A stretch of DNA of 64,000 bases, taken from Symbiodinium kawagutii (taxonomy: Eukaryota > Sar > Dinophyceae > Suessiales > Symbiodiniaceae). How positions within the stretch are numbered: the first letter of the stretch is position 1; each line of letters starts with the position of its first letter. This document shows, in pieces, positions 11,911 through 23,626 of the stretch. Location: the NCBI GenBank assembly GCA_009767595.1, contig VSDK01010468.1:133342-197341 (forward strand), written 5' to 3'. A program made the position numbers and the translations under genes. The notes under the pieces are model-generated. The model was not told the origin of the DNA and did no database searches. It was given only the letters and a program-made list of their open reading frames with translations.

Positions 11911-13243
11911 GTGGTGCTTGGCCTCAGGACGTGATGTGAATTGCGGGGCGTGGAGAAGATGCAGCTGTGAATGGTCAAGAAGCCAGAGAAACAGGGTCTT
12001 AGTGGTTGATAATGGTTATCAATGGTTCATACTGGTTGATTGTGGTTGATCATGATTGGTAATAGATGGTCAAAATAGGCCAGTGAATAAGCTGGTAAAT
12101 GGTCGAAAACTGCCAGAGTCATAGGGTGAACCCTGCAAAATCGTGATGATGAATGATGCGGATACGGCTGCAGCCGTGTGTCTTCTCTTGTCCTTGGGGC
12201 GGCAAGCTGATGAAAATCTGACAACAAAATCACCACCAAGACCTGAGTTCTTGATCTGTTGAAACGGATTGGTTGGTTGACGATTAGTCATGCTTGACAA
12301 TTGTCAAGGATGATTTCATGCCCAAGTATGGTCGGGTGATGTCGGGTGTATGGTCACAAACTGTTCATAATTCAATACAATTTAATGGGTAATTTAGTTT
12401 GATCGGGAATCGTGGATAACACATGAGAATGGTCGCTCATTGGATCCCCCCCGTGATTGATGGTTTATGAAGTGCCCCACCTTTGACTTTATGAAATGAG
12501 GTTTCCAGGGAGTCATCCATAAACCAAAATACCCCCTTAGAAACCAGTGATTTAGGAACCGTGTATGCACACCTGAGCTAGTCATTTCATAAATATACTT
12601 TGATTTTTAGTTCATAGAAAAAAGGTTCGACAACAATATGTCCCTTTACTTGGCATCATTCATTTCATAAATTCTAACGGTGCCTTCATTGCAGGCAATC
12701 CATAAATGCCAACAATAAGATATTTAGATGGAAAACCATTTCGTAAATATTTTTTCATATTTTGACCACCAATTCATAAAGAGTCGCAATTCTCTGGGGG
12801 TCACCCCCGATCCAAGGCTGCACTTGGACATTGGTGTTTGGTCCATTCCATAAAAAGACCAGATTGGTATTTCATAAAAAAGAGACCTAAAAAAGAAACC
12901 TTTGCAAACCAGTTCATAGCACAAATTTGTTTATGAGCACCCCCGCAAGGCAGGCAGATATATAGGCAACCATCGTTTCGGTTGCCTACTAGCTGGTGTA
13001 TTCTTGCTATATGTTCATCGTTGGTTAGTAGGCAACCATGGTTTCTGTTGGTTGTTGCTTGGATGCTCATCCCAGTCAGCAAGTGGTCAGTAATCATGGT
13101 GATGAGTCATTTATAAGCGGTATAAGCCGCTGAGGGTAGCTACTAACCATACTTACTAACCAGTCACTAAGTTGGATACCATGCAATCATACGTTGGTTG
13201 ATACTAACCACGGTGACTATCAACCGGTAGTTGATCATCCAAG

Positions 13244-13294
13244 CAACCAACCAATTCCAACCAACCAATTCCAACCAACCAATTCCAACCAACC
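13244..13294. repeat. 14-bp tandem repeat
   Basis: Three and a half copies of ccaaccaattccaa-type units just upstream of the acceptor at 13310. Confidence 0.9.
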
Positions 13295-13310
13295 ATGCAA
13301 GCAATCTCAG

Positions 13311-13343
13311 GTGACCTTGGGAGGCTTACCTCCACCGGTCCAG
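13311..13343 (+). CDS. RBM25: RBM25-like exon: Pro-rich segment
   Basis: aatctcag|G acceptor, phase-0 VTLGGLPPPVQ, GC donor (cag|gcgctg); 11 codons. It follows a 14-bp tandem repeat directly. Confidence 0.5.
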
Positions 13344-14237
13344 GCGCTGATCTATGGTGGTTGGCCCCTGGTGATGGTGGGGAAGGGTATCACAGTTGGA
13401 AGCACTGAGCCTAGTTGATTTGGAAGGCAGTTAGCCTAGTGGGTGGTTTTGATAGGGTTAGTCATAGGGGTTATGAGTTATGTTATGACCATCAATAGTC
13501 ACTGGTCATAGGGGGTAAAGACCAGCAATAATGGTTAAACAACTACTACAGTAGTTGCTGGTGTTCAGCTACATTTTCCAAAGTGTATCAGCAAATATTT
13601 GGTTGATTGACCAGCAACAAAAATTGCGGCCTTTGAGCTGTAGAAGAAACGAGGAAGCAGTCATTGTTTTTGTTGTTACTGGTGCTGTTGTCGTGGTGAT
13701 TGTTATGGTTCTTCTCCTTATTGTTATTGTTGCTGGAGATGCTCTAGTAGTAAGCACTTGATCAACAATGAAGACTTCTTGGTACAAGCGTAGATGGTTA
13801 CGAACCATTCAGCCATTGGTGACAATTAACCAAACCTTTAAGAACCAAGTCTCCAAGTATATTGCCTCAGGTTCTTAATTTGGTGCGAGCCTTTCAGTAC
13901 CATTCCCTATTCCATTATACATATTAATCTGGCTGGTGGTTTCAGATAGGTTCTATTTTCAAGCAGACCTGGGTGGGATGAGCAAAAATCTGGTTGGTTG
14001 GCGGTTCCTCGAGTGCGAGTTGGTGGTTTCAGATATGGTTTATTTCTTCGAGTGTGTCTTAATCTAAGAAATGCAACTACTCTTAATCAGGATATTTTGC
14101 CTACTATATTCATCAACATGGCTGTTTCTCAAGCCATACCTAAAATCATCCTCTTTTTCCCAGCATTTACGATAGTAAACCTATGATTGGAAACAGTCAC
14201 GATTCTACAAGGATGGTTGGAGGTACTACCATCTATA

Positions 14238-14354
14238 ATTGGCTTTGGGTCAAAACCCTGTACCCCTGGTTCCCGATCACTAACCATTGGTTTCCCTATC
14301 AAATGGTTGGTTTTTTTTACAAAAACTGATGGTTAATATTGACCCATAGCCAAT
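14238..14354 (+). mobile_element. family C element
   Basis: attggctttgggtcaaaacc … aatattgacccatagccaat; the core matches consensus. Confidence 0.85.
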
Positions 14355-14423
14355 TAGCCATTAGGGGTCACAAACCAACCATAACTTGAGGCTTTCCTAT
14401 GGCTTGAGAAGGGCCAGCGCCAG

Positions 14424-14480
14424 GGCCTTCCAGCCCTTCCTGGTGCTCTACCTCCGCTGGGCGCACTGCCAGTGCTGCAG
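14424..14480 (+). CDS. RBM25: RBM25-like exon: Pro/Leu-rich segment
   Basis: cgccag|G acceptor, phase-0 GLPALPGALPPLGALPVLQ, canonical donor (cag|gtgggc). Nineteen codons of clean Leu/Pro/Gly repeat; among the clearest N-terminal exons. Confidence 0.7.
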
Positions 14481-14650
14481 GTGGGCCCGAAGAATTTGAC
14501 AGCTCACGCGTGGCAAATATCCCAGTTGTAACCAGTCATCTAGTTGATTTGAGTTGGTGGTTGGGTTGATTGAAGTTGGTCATTTAGTTGATTTGAGTTG
14601 GTGGTTACAAGTGAAATGGGTTGATTTAAGTTGGTCATTTAGTTGATTCC

Positions 14651-14738
14651 AGTTGGTGGTTTGAACATTTTACACCCAACTTTTGGAATGGTTGGTTGAT
14701 GAGCCGATGTTTTTCAGAGGGTTGAATCACCAACCAGT
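14651..14738. mobile_element. family B element
   Basis: agttggtggtttgaacatttt … ggttgaatcaccaaccag, with the family's internal ggttggttgat box. Confidence 0.8.
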
Positions 14739-14857
14739 TTTAGATCATCATTATATAACTCAGCTGTCAACAACCCAGGCTGGACCTTTCCCATAAAACT
14801 AGGGTCACTATGGGGACATGGTTCCCAGTCATAACAAGGGCATTACGACCGCAGTAG

Positions 14858-14929
14858 GTGGACAAGAAAATCAACGCCCAATCCAAGGAATCCAAGGAAG
14901 AAAGCAAAACCCAGACCCCAAATCTCAAT
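14858..14929 (+). CDS. RBM25: RBM25-like exon: Lys/Ser-rich segment
   Basis: gcagtag|G acceptor, VDKKINAQSKESKEESK… for 24 codons to a GT donor (aat|gttaaa). The frame stays open about 130 bp further, so the donor choice rests on phase only. Confidence 0.5.
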
Positions 14930-15523
14930 GTTAAATCCATGCAACTGAGTTCGAGCCAGTCCTCTTCAAGAAAATTAGGGGGCTTGGGGGGTTATGTCTA
15001 TGATCGGGGTTCGACTTCATCGTCCACCTGTGGTAGTTTCTTGAACATCATCCCCTCTTGACTGTGCCCTGCGATCATTTTTCGAGGGATTCCGGTGGTT
15101 GGCCTAAGCCTTGCTGTTGGTGATTACTGGCATCCTCTAACATGAACGAGTTTGGTGATTCCAACTAAGAGTTGTGACGACAGTAAGAATCCTGCAGTGT
15201 TACATGACCCCTTCTTCTCAAGATGACATGACCTTCATCCTGATGATTCTTGATTTGATCCACAGGTATGCTCGTTGTCAATCAATTGATAACTATGATG
15301 CCACCATGGTTGCCGTTGAGCTCATGTTCCGTTGCCGATAATTGATGACAGATCTAACAAGAATCTATTGTAAGTTGAACTCATGTCATGGCTGCTAAGT
15401 TAGCCAAAGCAGCGAGACTTATGGGGTAAATCCTCAATGGCTATGGGTTATAGGGGCTTGGTGGTCAGCATTTGCGAGAGCACCTGACATCTGACATCCC
15501 ACTGGCACTGCTTCTGCTGGCAG

Positions 15524-15600
15524 GCTGGCCTGGTTCGACCACCGCAACCGCTGAGGCATCCACTTGCTGCTGCTGCTGTTGCCGCTGCTGCCGCCGCCGC
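15524..15600 (+). CDS. RBM25: RBM25-like exon: Pro then poly-Ala segment
   Basis: tgctggcag|G acceptor; AGLVRPPQPLRHPL followed by an Ala run broken by one Val, coded by GCT/GCC repeats. GT donor (gtgtgg) gives phase 2. The Ala tract is a likely site of length variation. Confidence 0.6.
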
Positions 15601-15693
15601 GTGTGGGTGGACTGCTACTGGTGGTGCAAGTTTTGATCGTTATCATCCCCTAATATTAACCATCATGAATTTTCGTTAATTAAGCGTCATTGA

Positions 15694-15694
15694 C

Positions 15695-15760
<66 letters not shown>
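15694..15760. repeat. CAT microsatellite
   Basis: Perfect (CAT)n of about 66 bp upstream of the exon at 15798. Confidence 0.95.
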
Positions 15761-15797
15761 TGTGTGGTTTCTTTCTTGTTTCCTAATGTGATGTGAG

Positions 15798-15845
15798 CGG
15801 TCGGCGAAGAAAGCACCTGCGGACTCCACTGGCTCTTCTGGGAAC
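15798..15845 (+). CDS. RBM25: RBM25-like exon, frame ambiguous
   Basis: 48-bp island between gatgtgag and a GT donor (gtaccg). Phase 0 reads RSAKKAPADSTGSSGN. The frame that joins a phase-2 upstream exon reads GRRRKHLRTPLALLG. Both give a closed chain with neighbours under different exon choices. Confidence 0.45.
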
Positions 15846-16281
15846 GTACCGTAACATTTTTGCAACCTATTTGTTAAGAAGACAAACCATGCTAAACCTT
15901 AGTGAACCGTTAGCATGCTGAACCCTGCCTGAACAGGAACCCTAGTGAACTCACGGCCTACTTGTTTTCACAATCTCAGAATATCTCAGATTTACAAACT
16001 CAATCAAAATCTGTGCTACATTCAACTTTCATGCGGAGCTGTTGCATCGAAGAGTAGAATATAGTGGAATGCAAATCAAGAAGTAGTATAAATGCCTAAC
16101 TTATAAAGTTATATAAAGTTATAGATTCTATGATATTATATGTATATCTGCATATACACATACATATTGAACTTTTATCTACATCAAAAAACATAGCTAT
16201 TTGGCTATTTGTATATAATATGGACATCCCAAATCCCAACAGTTCAAGTGTCGGGTATGCTTCAGGGTATGTTCGGCGCAG

Positions 16282-16339
16282 GCCTTCCCTGCCTTCCGCG
16301 GGGGCTCCGGTGGAGGGGTCCACCCCCAAAGCGCCGCCG
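16282..16339 (+). CDS. RBM25: RBM25-like exon: Pro/Ser/Ala-rich segment
   Basis: cggcgcag|G acceptor; one-base start then PSLPSAGAPVEGSTPKAPP, GT donor (ccg|gtgcgg) restoring phase 0 for the RRM exon. A phase-0 alternative ending at 16341 with a GC donor reads AFPAFRGGSGGGVHPQSAAG. Confidence 0.6.
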
Positions 16340-16427
16340 GTGCGGAAGCTGAGTGGCTCCAGTGGGTGCAGACTTGGTTGGATGGGCACGCCCTTGGTAG
16401 GGCTGGTGATGAGGCAGATGACTGGTT

Positions 16428-16526
16428 GATGTTGAGTCATGGTTGATGTTGAGTCATGGCTGATTTTGAGTCATGGTTGATTTTGAGTTGGTTGATGTTG
16501 AGTCATAGTTGATGTTGAGTCGTGGT
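16428..16526. repeat. 19-bp tandem repeat
   Basis: Copies of ggttgatgttgagtcatgg with tgatttt variants, five to six units. Confidence 0.85.
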
Positions 16527-16973
16527 TGGTGGGCAATGATGTGAACAACAATGGTTACGGATGGTTCTGCAAAAAACCAGCTTCAGAAATAGTTGGTGAT
16601 TACTCAATTGGATATTCCCAATTCATGGGTGGAAAGATAGATCCTATGTCCCATAGGGATAATCATCGTGGGATATGAACAAAAGAACCACCAGGTAGCT
16701 TGGCCCGTAGGCCTGCCAGTAGCCGTTGGATTTCATAAGTGGAGTAAACATTTGATTTGTTAGATATAACCCAGAGCTGGCACCATTTCGTAGAAACCCC
16801 CGTTTGTAGACTTGACATGTTTATGACAACTCAAGTTACGATGCGTGAAAGAAAACATGCGAAACTCACGAGTTCAACAAACATTTCGGACTCACCTCAA
16901 GTTACATGAGTCAAAGAATCAGGAATCCACCAAGTGACCCATCAACCAACCCATCACCTTCGGTGCTACCAAG

Positions 16974-17069
16974 GCGTCTGCGCCCGCCTCAACCCCCACG
17001 ACCAGCAGCGCGGATGCGGCTTCCCCACCGCAGCCGTGCACGGTCTATGTAGGGCGGATCTCGGCAGAG
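16974..17069 (+). CDS. RBM25: RBM25-like exon: linker plus RRM beta-1 (RNP2)
   Basis: ctaccaag|G acceptor, 32 codons in phase 0: an Ala/Ser/Thr-rich linker, then PPQPCTVYVGRISAE, which contains the RRM RNP2 hexamer VYVGRI. This is the beta-1 strand as in RBM25. It leaves by a GC donor (gag|gcgcgg). The next exon continues helix 1 without a gap. Confidence 0.88.
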
Positions 17070-18366
17070 GCGCGGGGGGGAACGGGCGGGGCCAAGGGTG
17101 CTCTTGGGAGGGGGTGGTGATCAGTAATTGATGATGGTCACATGATGGTCACATGATGGTCAAATGATGGTGAAATGGTGGTTATATAGTGGTTGAATGG
17201 TGGTTAGATGATCGGTAAATGGTGGTTAAATGATGGCTAAATGGTGGTCAAATGGGGGTGATATGATGCTTAGATGATGGTTAAATGGTGGGAAAGTGGC
17301 GGTTGGTTGTGGTTGATGAATACGGGTTGACGACTACTGGTGATGGTTTCATGATTGCAGATGTGATGAGTATAATGATGATTGATTCAGTTGTATTCAG
17401 CAAGAATGTTCAATGACTGTTCAAAAATACTTGACAGCAGTTGATGATTAATTACGGTGAGTGACAAGCAACGCATAGCAGCAAGAATGGATGATGAAAC
17501 GATGACATGGATACATCAACTCGAGAATTGTCTCCAACTCGCAATGGCCTCAAAGATTCTGAGCGTAATATCCATCAGTTTTTCAGGTCCCGGAGGATTC
17601 GACCCTTAGTAATGAGGCTTAGAACTAAATAATGAGGCTCAATGATGAAAGTTGTGTGTTAACCCACCAGTCAGATTGACACTTGCTTGAGTTACTGGGG
17701 ATGACCAGCCAGTTAACCAGATCCTTAATGGTGAAAGATCATTTGTTTATTACGGTCGATCAGATGGAAAGGAGTTCTTCAGGATGATCTACAGCCAGCT
17801 GCCGCTTTTCCCTATTGAAAGCTTGAACCACGGACAAGGCTTCAAACGAAGGGAATCCTGGTGGTGATAGCAACGATGGTCATGATGCCAACTATGATCT
17901 AGTATAGCCGCCATCACCATTGTCATGGATATCGGCATTGAAATCACCATCAATTGCAACGGGTCATCATCATGTTCATTGACAATTGATGATGCCTAAG
18001 ATTGGAGTCGTATAAGTGAATCTAATCACAATGGAGGTTTATATCTGAAATTTATTCGATACGACGATACTTTTAATTGTAACCATCATTCATCATTCAC
18101 CACCACGTTCCCAGCCACCTGTGCACCAGGCATATCGGCGATGGATCCGTTCATCTGTGCGCTCATCATTCACCACCACTGTTCACCACCACTGTTCGCC
18201 TCCACTATTCACCACCACTATTCACCACTATCATTTACAATCATTGATTAACCATTATTAACCAGCTAGATTAACCACTACTATTCACCGCTACTATTCA
18301 CCACCATTCTCCACCATGTTCGTCCATATTGGTCATTCTTATCACCCTCATTCACCATACGCCGAG

Positions 18367-18411
18367 GTCTCAGACGATTTCGTCAGACAGCTGCTGGACA
18401 AGTGCGGTAAG
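18367..18411 (+). CDS. RBM25: RBM25-like exon: RRM helix 1
   Basis: cgccgag|G acceptor, phase 0, VSDDFVRQLLDKCGK, matching the RBM25 RRM helix 1 (S-D-x-x-[IV]-R-Q-L-L-x-K-C-G). The GC donor (aag|gcgtgc) keeps phase with the next exon. A good GTAAGG inside the exon at 18407 would break the match. Confidence 0.88.
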
Positions 18412-18513
18412 GCGTGCCTGGAAGGTCTGATTCAGGGGTTCCCAGCAAGGCCCCGCTTGGAGGTTCATGGATTCTGGCAGTTTTGGGAATGAAGAAGGTG
18501 ATATTACATTATA

Positions 18514-18570
18514 TATATATATATACATAGATATATTGTATATATATATACTTATTTATAGATATATATG
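18514..18570. repeat. TA-rich microsatellite
   Basis: Two (TA)n blocks forming an imperfect palindrome around acatagatatattgtat. Confidence 0.9.
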
Positions 18571-18690
18571 TGTATGACTACGAAAATTGGAACTCTAACT
18601 ACAGGTAGTGAATAGATAAAAAGTATCAAAAAGTTAGAGTTAAACTCACACCGAGGTTGTTTTGAACATGCTTTCAAGTGTTCTCAATAC

Positions 18691-18749
18691 CTGGGATGGT
18701 TGGTTGATCCACTGATATTTTTCAGAGGGGTGGTTCAACCACAAACCAG
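18691..18749. mobile_element. family B element, right half
   Basis: gatggttggttgatccactgatatttttcagaggggtggttcaacca matches the right half of the other copies; no left end. Confidence 0.6.
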
Positions 18750-18950
18750 ATATCTAATGGTCAACTAGCTGATTAGTGGCTGATTAGTAGTTCATAGGGA
18801 TAGTGACGAACAAAAATCTAGGGATATGCATGTATACATGGTGATCATGAATTGCTCTGTTAGTTTGACCAGTATTGAGGGGTTAGTTTGAACAAACGAA
18901 ACATGAAATTCACAACCAGGATTCCCTTTAAAGTTCTGATCAAATATGAA

Positions 18951-19738
18951 AAGCAACATCATTAATTCTTATTACATGTTATTACTCAAATGCCCCATGA
19001 CAATCAATAACCAGCTAATAACCATAGGAATCATTCTTGCTGGTGGCTTAGCGTCAAACAGATCTCCCATTCGCTAACCAGTAAAAATCTCTCCTATGTT
19101 AGTTGATTGGTACTCGTTTCTGACCATTCGCCCTCGTTGGGCTTCGATTGTCTTCGATTAGCCAATGACCAGCGAATAAGAAGGATGATAGCAAGCATGG
19201 ATATCGGTGGTCATTATGATTACCAAATCAAGCATCAGTTGTTACCAGTTACTACCAACTAATGGCTTTTCCTGTTGACTACTGGTCAGTTACGATTCCC
19301 AAAACTTTTATCGAACAAAGCATTATTTCGCAAGCATCAAAAACACAATCATTAATTGATTCTTATTACATGTTATTACTCAAATGCCCCATGACAATCA
19401 ATAACCAGCTAATAACCATAGGAATCATTCTTGCTGGTGGCTTAGCGTCAAACAGATCTCCCATTCGCTAACCAGTAAAAATCTCTCCTATGTTAGTTGA
19501 TTGGTACTCGTTTCTGACCATTCGCCCTCGTTGGGCTTCGATTGTCTTCGATTAGCCAATGACCGGCGAATAAGAAGGATGATAGCAAGCATGGATATCG
19601 GTGGTCATTATGATTACCAAATCAAGCATCAGTTGTTACCAGTTACTACCAACTAATGGCTTTTCCTGTTGACTACTGGTCAGTTACGATTCCCAAAACT
19701 TTTATCGAACAAAGCATTATTTCTCAAGCATCAAAAAC
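18951..19738. repeat. 394-bp tandem duplication
   Basis: Second copy is offset by 394 bp and ends at 19738. Apart from a small indel near the 5' junction only two substitutions were noticed (ccagcgaat/ccggcgaat and ttcgcaag/ttctcaag), so the event is recent. Confidence 0.95.
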
Positions 19739-20548
19739 GCCGCCATCGTCACCATTATTGGGCCACCAAGCAACCATTATAAACTACCGACTGAAGTCGC
19801 ATCAACTGCTGGGCCGTGCGGTGTGAGAGAACTGCGAGGTACGGTGAAAATGTTGGGTACTAATGGTTGCTAATCTGGTATGGTTAATCATTGACAATGG
19901 TTCATGAGTATGATTAGTATAGTCAATGATGCTTGATATGCCAATATTGTCAATAGTGGTTTCTTTATGGCTACTAATGGTGTATTAATTGATTATGGTT
20001 AATTAGTAATGGTTTCCTTATGGCTAACCATGATATGCTTGATATGCTAATAATGCTTATGAATTGTAGTTTAATCGTGGTTAGTTATGCGGTTTGACAA
20101 CGGTTACAGGATCCCAGTGGTGGACTGCTTGTGGCTTTGAGCGCTATCATGGTATCAAACCATTGTTGGATGGTTCCTCTGATTCAAGACGCTGCCGGTC
20201 CTCTGAGTGGCTCCCCGCACATTGGCAGAAGCCATCAGAAAGTGAAGCTGCAAACATGTGGGTAATGGTTGATTAGTAAGTTTGAATGATTTATTGATAG
20301 GGTAGGGCTTTGTTTTAATTCTCCTATGAACTGGGGTTATTCACCCAGCAGTATAAAGAGGGGATTACACAACCAGCCAATTAGCCACTACAAGTAGAAA
20401 TCATGCAGATCAACCCTTGGTCAATTCGACCCTTGGTTTTTTGAACCCCTATTAACTAGTAAGAAAACCGTTTGAAAAAAGAAATTGAGAACCTCTTTGA
20501 CCAATGGCTTTTCAAGCGGACCCATTACCGCCCTAAGTGTCTTGGAAG

Positions 20549-20583
20549 GTCAGCAAGTGGAATCGTGCTGCTGACCCCAACAC
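20549..20583 (+). CDS. RBM25: RBM25-like exon: RRM beta-2 and loop
   Basis: ttggaag|G acceptor; VSKWNRAADPNT aligns with the RBM25 beta-2 strand (V-x-x-W-[KN]-R) and its following loop. GT donor (gtccaa) in phase 2. Confidence 0.85.
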
Positions 20584-21166
20584 GTCCAAGTGGCTCGGAT
20601 GCAGCACCAGGGACCAGCCTCCGGACAGGTGAAGGCGGTGAACAGAATCATAGATTGGTAAATCAGCAAGTACAGATAACCAACTAAGATATCGACAAAT
20701 TAATTACTACATTAATGGTCAACTATAGTTAGATGATTTCCTAGATTAATGCTTAGTTAATCTAGCACTAATAACCATTAGTGGGCGTAGTGGGTACTTG
20801 GCAATCCAGTGACTAGCGATGGTTAATGGGTCGTTGGCGACTGGTAGGCATAGATAAGCAACGACTACCAATCATGAGATCCAAATGAAACCAGCAGTTC
20901 AGAAAAGAACATTGATATTGGGTGAGGCAGGGACGATGACTCCTGCGAGAAGGATTTGAAGCGCTGGTATTCACAACCCATCATAACCATATGCAAGCCC
21001 TGGTTGGATATTCATAGATCAATAACATCACCAACAAGAACGGAAGAATCATATCAGCCAAGCGTCAGACATACTAATTAGATATATGTTTGCTTGGCTA
21101 GAGTGATCAGTAATCAGCCGCTGATAGATGGTTCTGATGCTGTTGCAGAATCCCAGTGCCAGTGGA

Positions 21167-21194
21167 TCCTGTTGTCGGAGTCCTGTTGTCGGAG
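21167..21194. repeat. 14-bp exact duplication
   Basis: tcctgttgtcggag occurs twice in tandem, about 50 bp before the RNP1 exon; each copy ends in AG. Confidence 0.9.
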
Positions 21195-21243
21195 TCCTGT
21201 CCTTCGCACTGTCGGTGGGAGCGCCCGCCCGGTGGCGACTGAG

Positions 21244-21274
21244 GCTGACCTCCTTCGGTTTTTGCGACTTTGAG
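21244..21274 (+). CDS. RBM25: RBM25-like exon: RRM beta-3 (RNP1)
   Basis: gactgag|G acceptor with a one-base start, then LTSFGFCDFE: the RNP1 core with the F-G-F-C-[DE]-[FY] typical of RBM25. Best homology fit uses a GA donor (gag|gacgat). A GT donor after 21286 would add DDPS in the same phase. Confidence 0.87.
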
Positions 21275-21303
21275 GACGATCCATCGGTGGAGCGTGGGCT
21301 CCA

Positions 21304-21518
21304 GGTGGTTTCTCAAGCTAAACGGAAACCCAAAAATGGCTGGTTTATTGCTACAAATGGTTGAGTGGTTAAATGGTTTGGGATTATATTGTTTAGGTGT
21401 ACGATTAAACATTAAACATTAGACCATTTACTAATGGAACCATTAACCATTATGGGTCATTAACCATTTACCAATGCTTAATGATGGATGATTTAGGGCT
21501 ACCCCCATGACTTGAGTG
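21304..21518. mobile_element. family A element, expanded
   Basis: Left end ggtggtttctcaagctaaac begins 29 bp after the RNP1 exon. The right end ctacccccatgacttgag is degenerate. The interior was expanded by attaaccattta repeats. Confidence 0.6.
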
Positions 21519-21847
21519 CTGCACCTTGGCGAAAGCTCCGACGACGCAGGCTACAGCCATGGTCGTCACCTCATCAGTCGAAAATCGACCTGGGAAAGCC
21601 GGCGGTTAGAACCAGCAAGCTACGACCAGAGGTTTTCCTGGGAAGCTGATGTTTTCAGCTTGATTCGGGTAGCTTGATATGGTTGTCTTCTGCTACTATA
21701 TTACTAGGGCCTTTCCAGCAACTGGGAATCAACCGTCACCTGTGTCACCGACTCAACCAGTAGCCAATAGTAGATCACCCGACACCAACCAGACCCATCA
21801 ACCATCCAAACTGCTCGTCCTGGTGCTGTTCGGTCCTTCGTTTCAAG

Positions 21848-21894
21848 GAGCCGCAAGCCGTTTGGAGAGCCTTGGAATTCCTGCATGAGAAGCA
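21848..21894 (+). CDS. RBM25: RBM25-like exon: RRM helix 2
   Basis: gtttcaag|G acceptor, EPQAVWRALEFLHEKQ, matching RBM25 helix 2 (E-P-x-x-x-x-R-A-L-x-x-L-H). The GC donor (ca|gctttg) fits the next candidate exon. GT or GC donors 5-8 bases further are alternatives. Confidence 0.85.
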
Positions 21895-22152
21895 GCTTTG
21901 TGGCTTTGGCTGAAGCGGCGGTCCAAAAGTTGGGAGGAACTGAGCGGACTTGGCTTGTTGATTGACTGGGTTATAAGTAGTTAGAAGCATTAATGATTGT
22001 TAATCATATGCTTAATTCATCATAGGGGATGATACTACCTGTATAACTTGATAGTATAGCATAATAGGGTTTTTGGAAAGGGTTACAAGCATTACTGGTT
22101 AATCATAGGGGATACTAGCCAGCAAACAATGGATAACAATGGTTAAACAACT

Positions 22153-22255
22153 ACTGGCTGGTGGTTTGATTGACAGTTGCGATTTTCCCAAATTGCATTT
22201 TTTCCCAATGGTTGCTTGACTAATTTGTTGCACAGGGGTAGGAACCACCAAGCAG
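22153..22255. mobile_element. family B element
   Basis: ctggctggtggtttgattgac … cacaggggtaggaaccacca. Confidence 0.75.
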
Positions 22256-22397
22256 ATGTACAAGCTGTTTAATAGCTGGTCAACTTGCTGTCGGATAAGT
22301 AGGCTCATAGGCTGGTGAATGGTAGCAAGTGGTTGATCATGCTTAGTGACTGACGATTGTGCCAGAATCAAGCAACAATGGGTGAGCTGTCGCCAAG

Positions 22398-22416
22398 GGA
22401 AGTCTTGCCAAAGCGG
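22398..22416 (+). CDS. RBM25: candidate RBM25-like exon: RRM beta-4
   Basis: 19-bp exon, cgccaag|G with one-base start, EVLPKR, GC donor (cgg|gcgact). Chosen because it is the only phase-compatible segment found that can supply beta-4 between helix 2 and EKAKQTIDAW. The match is short and weak. Confidence 0.4.
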
Positions 22417-23363
22417 GCGACTGTCCAAAGATCAGTGGTTTCTTCCAATGGCTGGATCAATGCAATTCCAAAAAAAATTGGTTGTTTATTGTTATAAGTG
22501 GTTAATAGGCTGCCCAAAGCAGCAAGTTCTTCACTGGCCGGTGACATGTGTTCAATAATTTCAATGGACCCAGGTGTGCATGAGCAACCCCCAGATGTGA
22601 AGCATCTTCTTCAAGCATGTTGTCGCAATCCGCATTTGAAACGACTGGATCACTAGAACTTTGGCCAATCTCCATCCATCAGTGTTTACCGCCATCAAAT
22701 TATAATGCGCACGGCCTCTTGGCCTCACTTGGCTTCACCACAAGCCACGGTCACCATGATCCAATGGTTGATTGGGAAACTAATGATCAATCGTGATTTA
22801 TAGACGGTTAGTTGATGGTTCATACATGGTTAATGGTTGATGTATAGATGGTTAATGATGGTACTGTAATGATTATTTGATGCTTTGTTTCTTTCAAAGC
22901 TTCACCTATGTTGATCTCTTGATTTGTCTTGTGCCTGATTTGTAGGCACGTTTTCGTTGAGTAAACCGGTGCTTTTGCCAAGAAGTTTTGGCACTATTGT
23001 TGGACAAGAATGATTAGCCCCTCAAGACCATGGTTGGATTTTCAAACTCATTGTTTGGGTGATCGGCCAACAATGTTGTGCTTGTTGGTTAGTTAATGAT
23101 TTAGTTAGCAACACTGACAGCAACAATCCCAAGAACAACGGTTTGCTAAACCACTATTATCTCAAAGTCCATCATTAGCCCCCTGGTTGATCAATCTATC
23201 CTTTCGTGTTACAAACTGCCAACATCCAAGGGCAAAACCATACAATTTCCACAGTGCCAAAGCATCACCAGGTGAAAAGAAGCTGCTGGTCAAGTGCGAG
23301 GCAGCGCAGTCGACACTGAAGATGTGTCGCAGGGCTATTCTCTGGCAATGTAGTGTGTCGCAT

Positions 23364-23450
23364 GTCGTTGCTTGTCGTTGCTTGTTGTTGCTTGTTGTTG
23401 CATGTTGTTGCATGTTGTTGCATGTTGTTACATGTTGTTGCATGTTGTTG
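23364..23450. repeat. 10-bp tandem repeat (CATGTTGTTG)
   Basis: Cttgttgttg and catgttgttg units, about eight copies. Confidence 0.9.
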
Positions 23451-23626
23451 GTGTTCTATTTGACTCTTTGTTCATCAGCATGTTTTGCACATTTCATGAA
23501 CCATCGAACTCACATTTCACTAGCATTTCATTGGCATGCAATTAACAACTCATCAACCATCAATGGTTGCCATTAATGAGCCGTCCGTCAACGGTCAGCC
23601 CCCAGCCGGGCTAAGCTTGGCATCAG

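Larger units (their letters stand above)
18412..20548 (+). other. RBM25: intron inside the RRM, 2.1 kb
   Basis: Starts at a GC donor. It holds TA repeats, half a family-B element and the 394-bp tandem duplication. An open stretch at 20094-20276 was not accepted as coding. Confidence 0.7.

Noticed and set aside
20538-20548. Earlier acceptor for the RRM beta-2 exon, giving VSWK
   Set aside because: It would need the GT donor at 18407 and an AG|T acceptor. The AG|G acceptor at 20548 with the GC donor aligns the Trp better.
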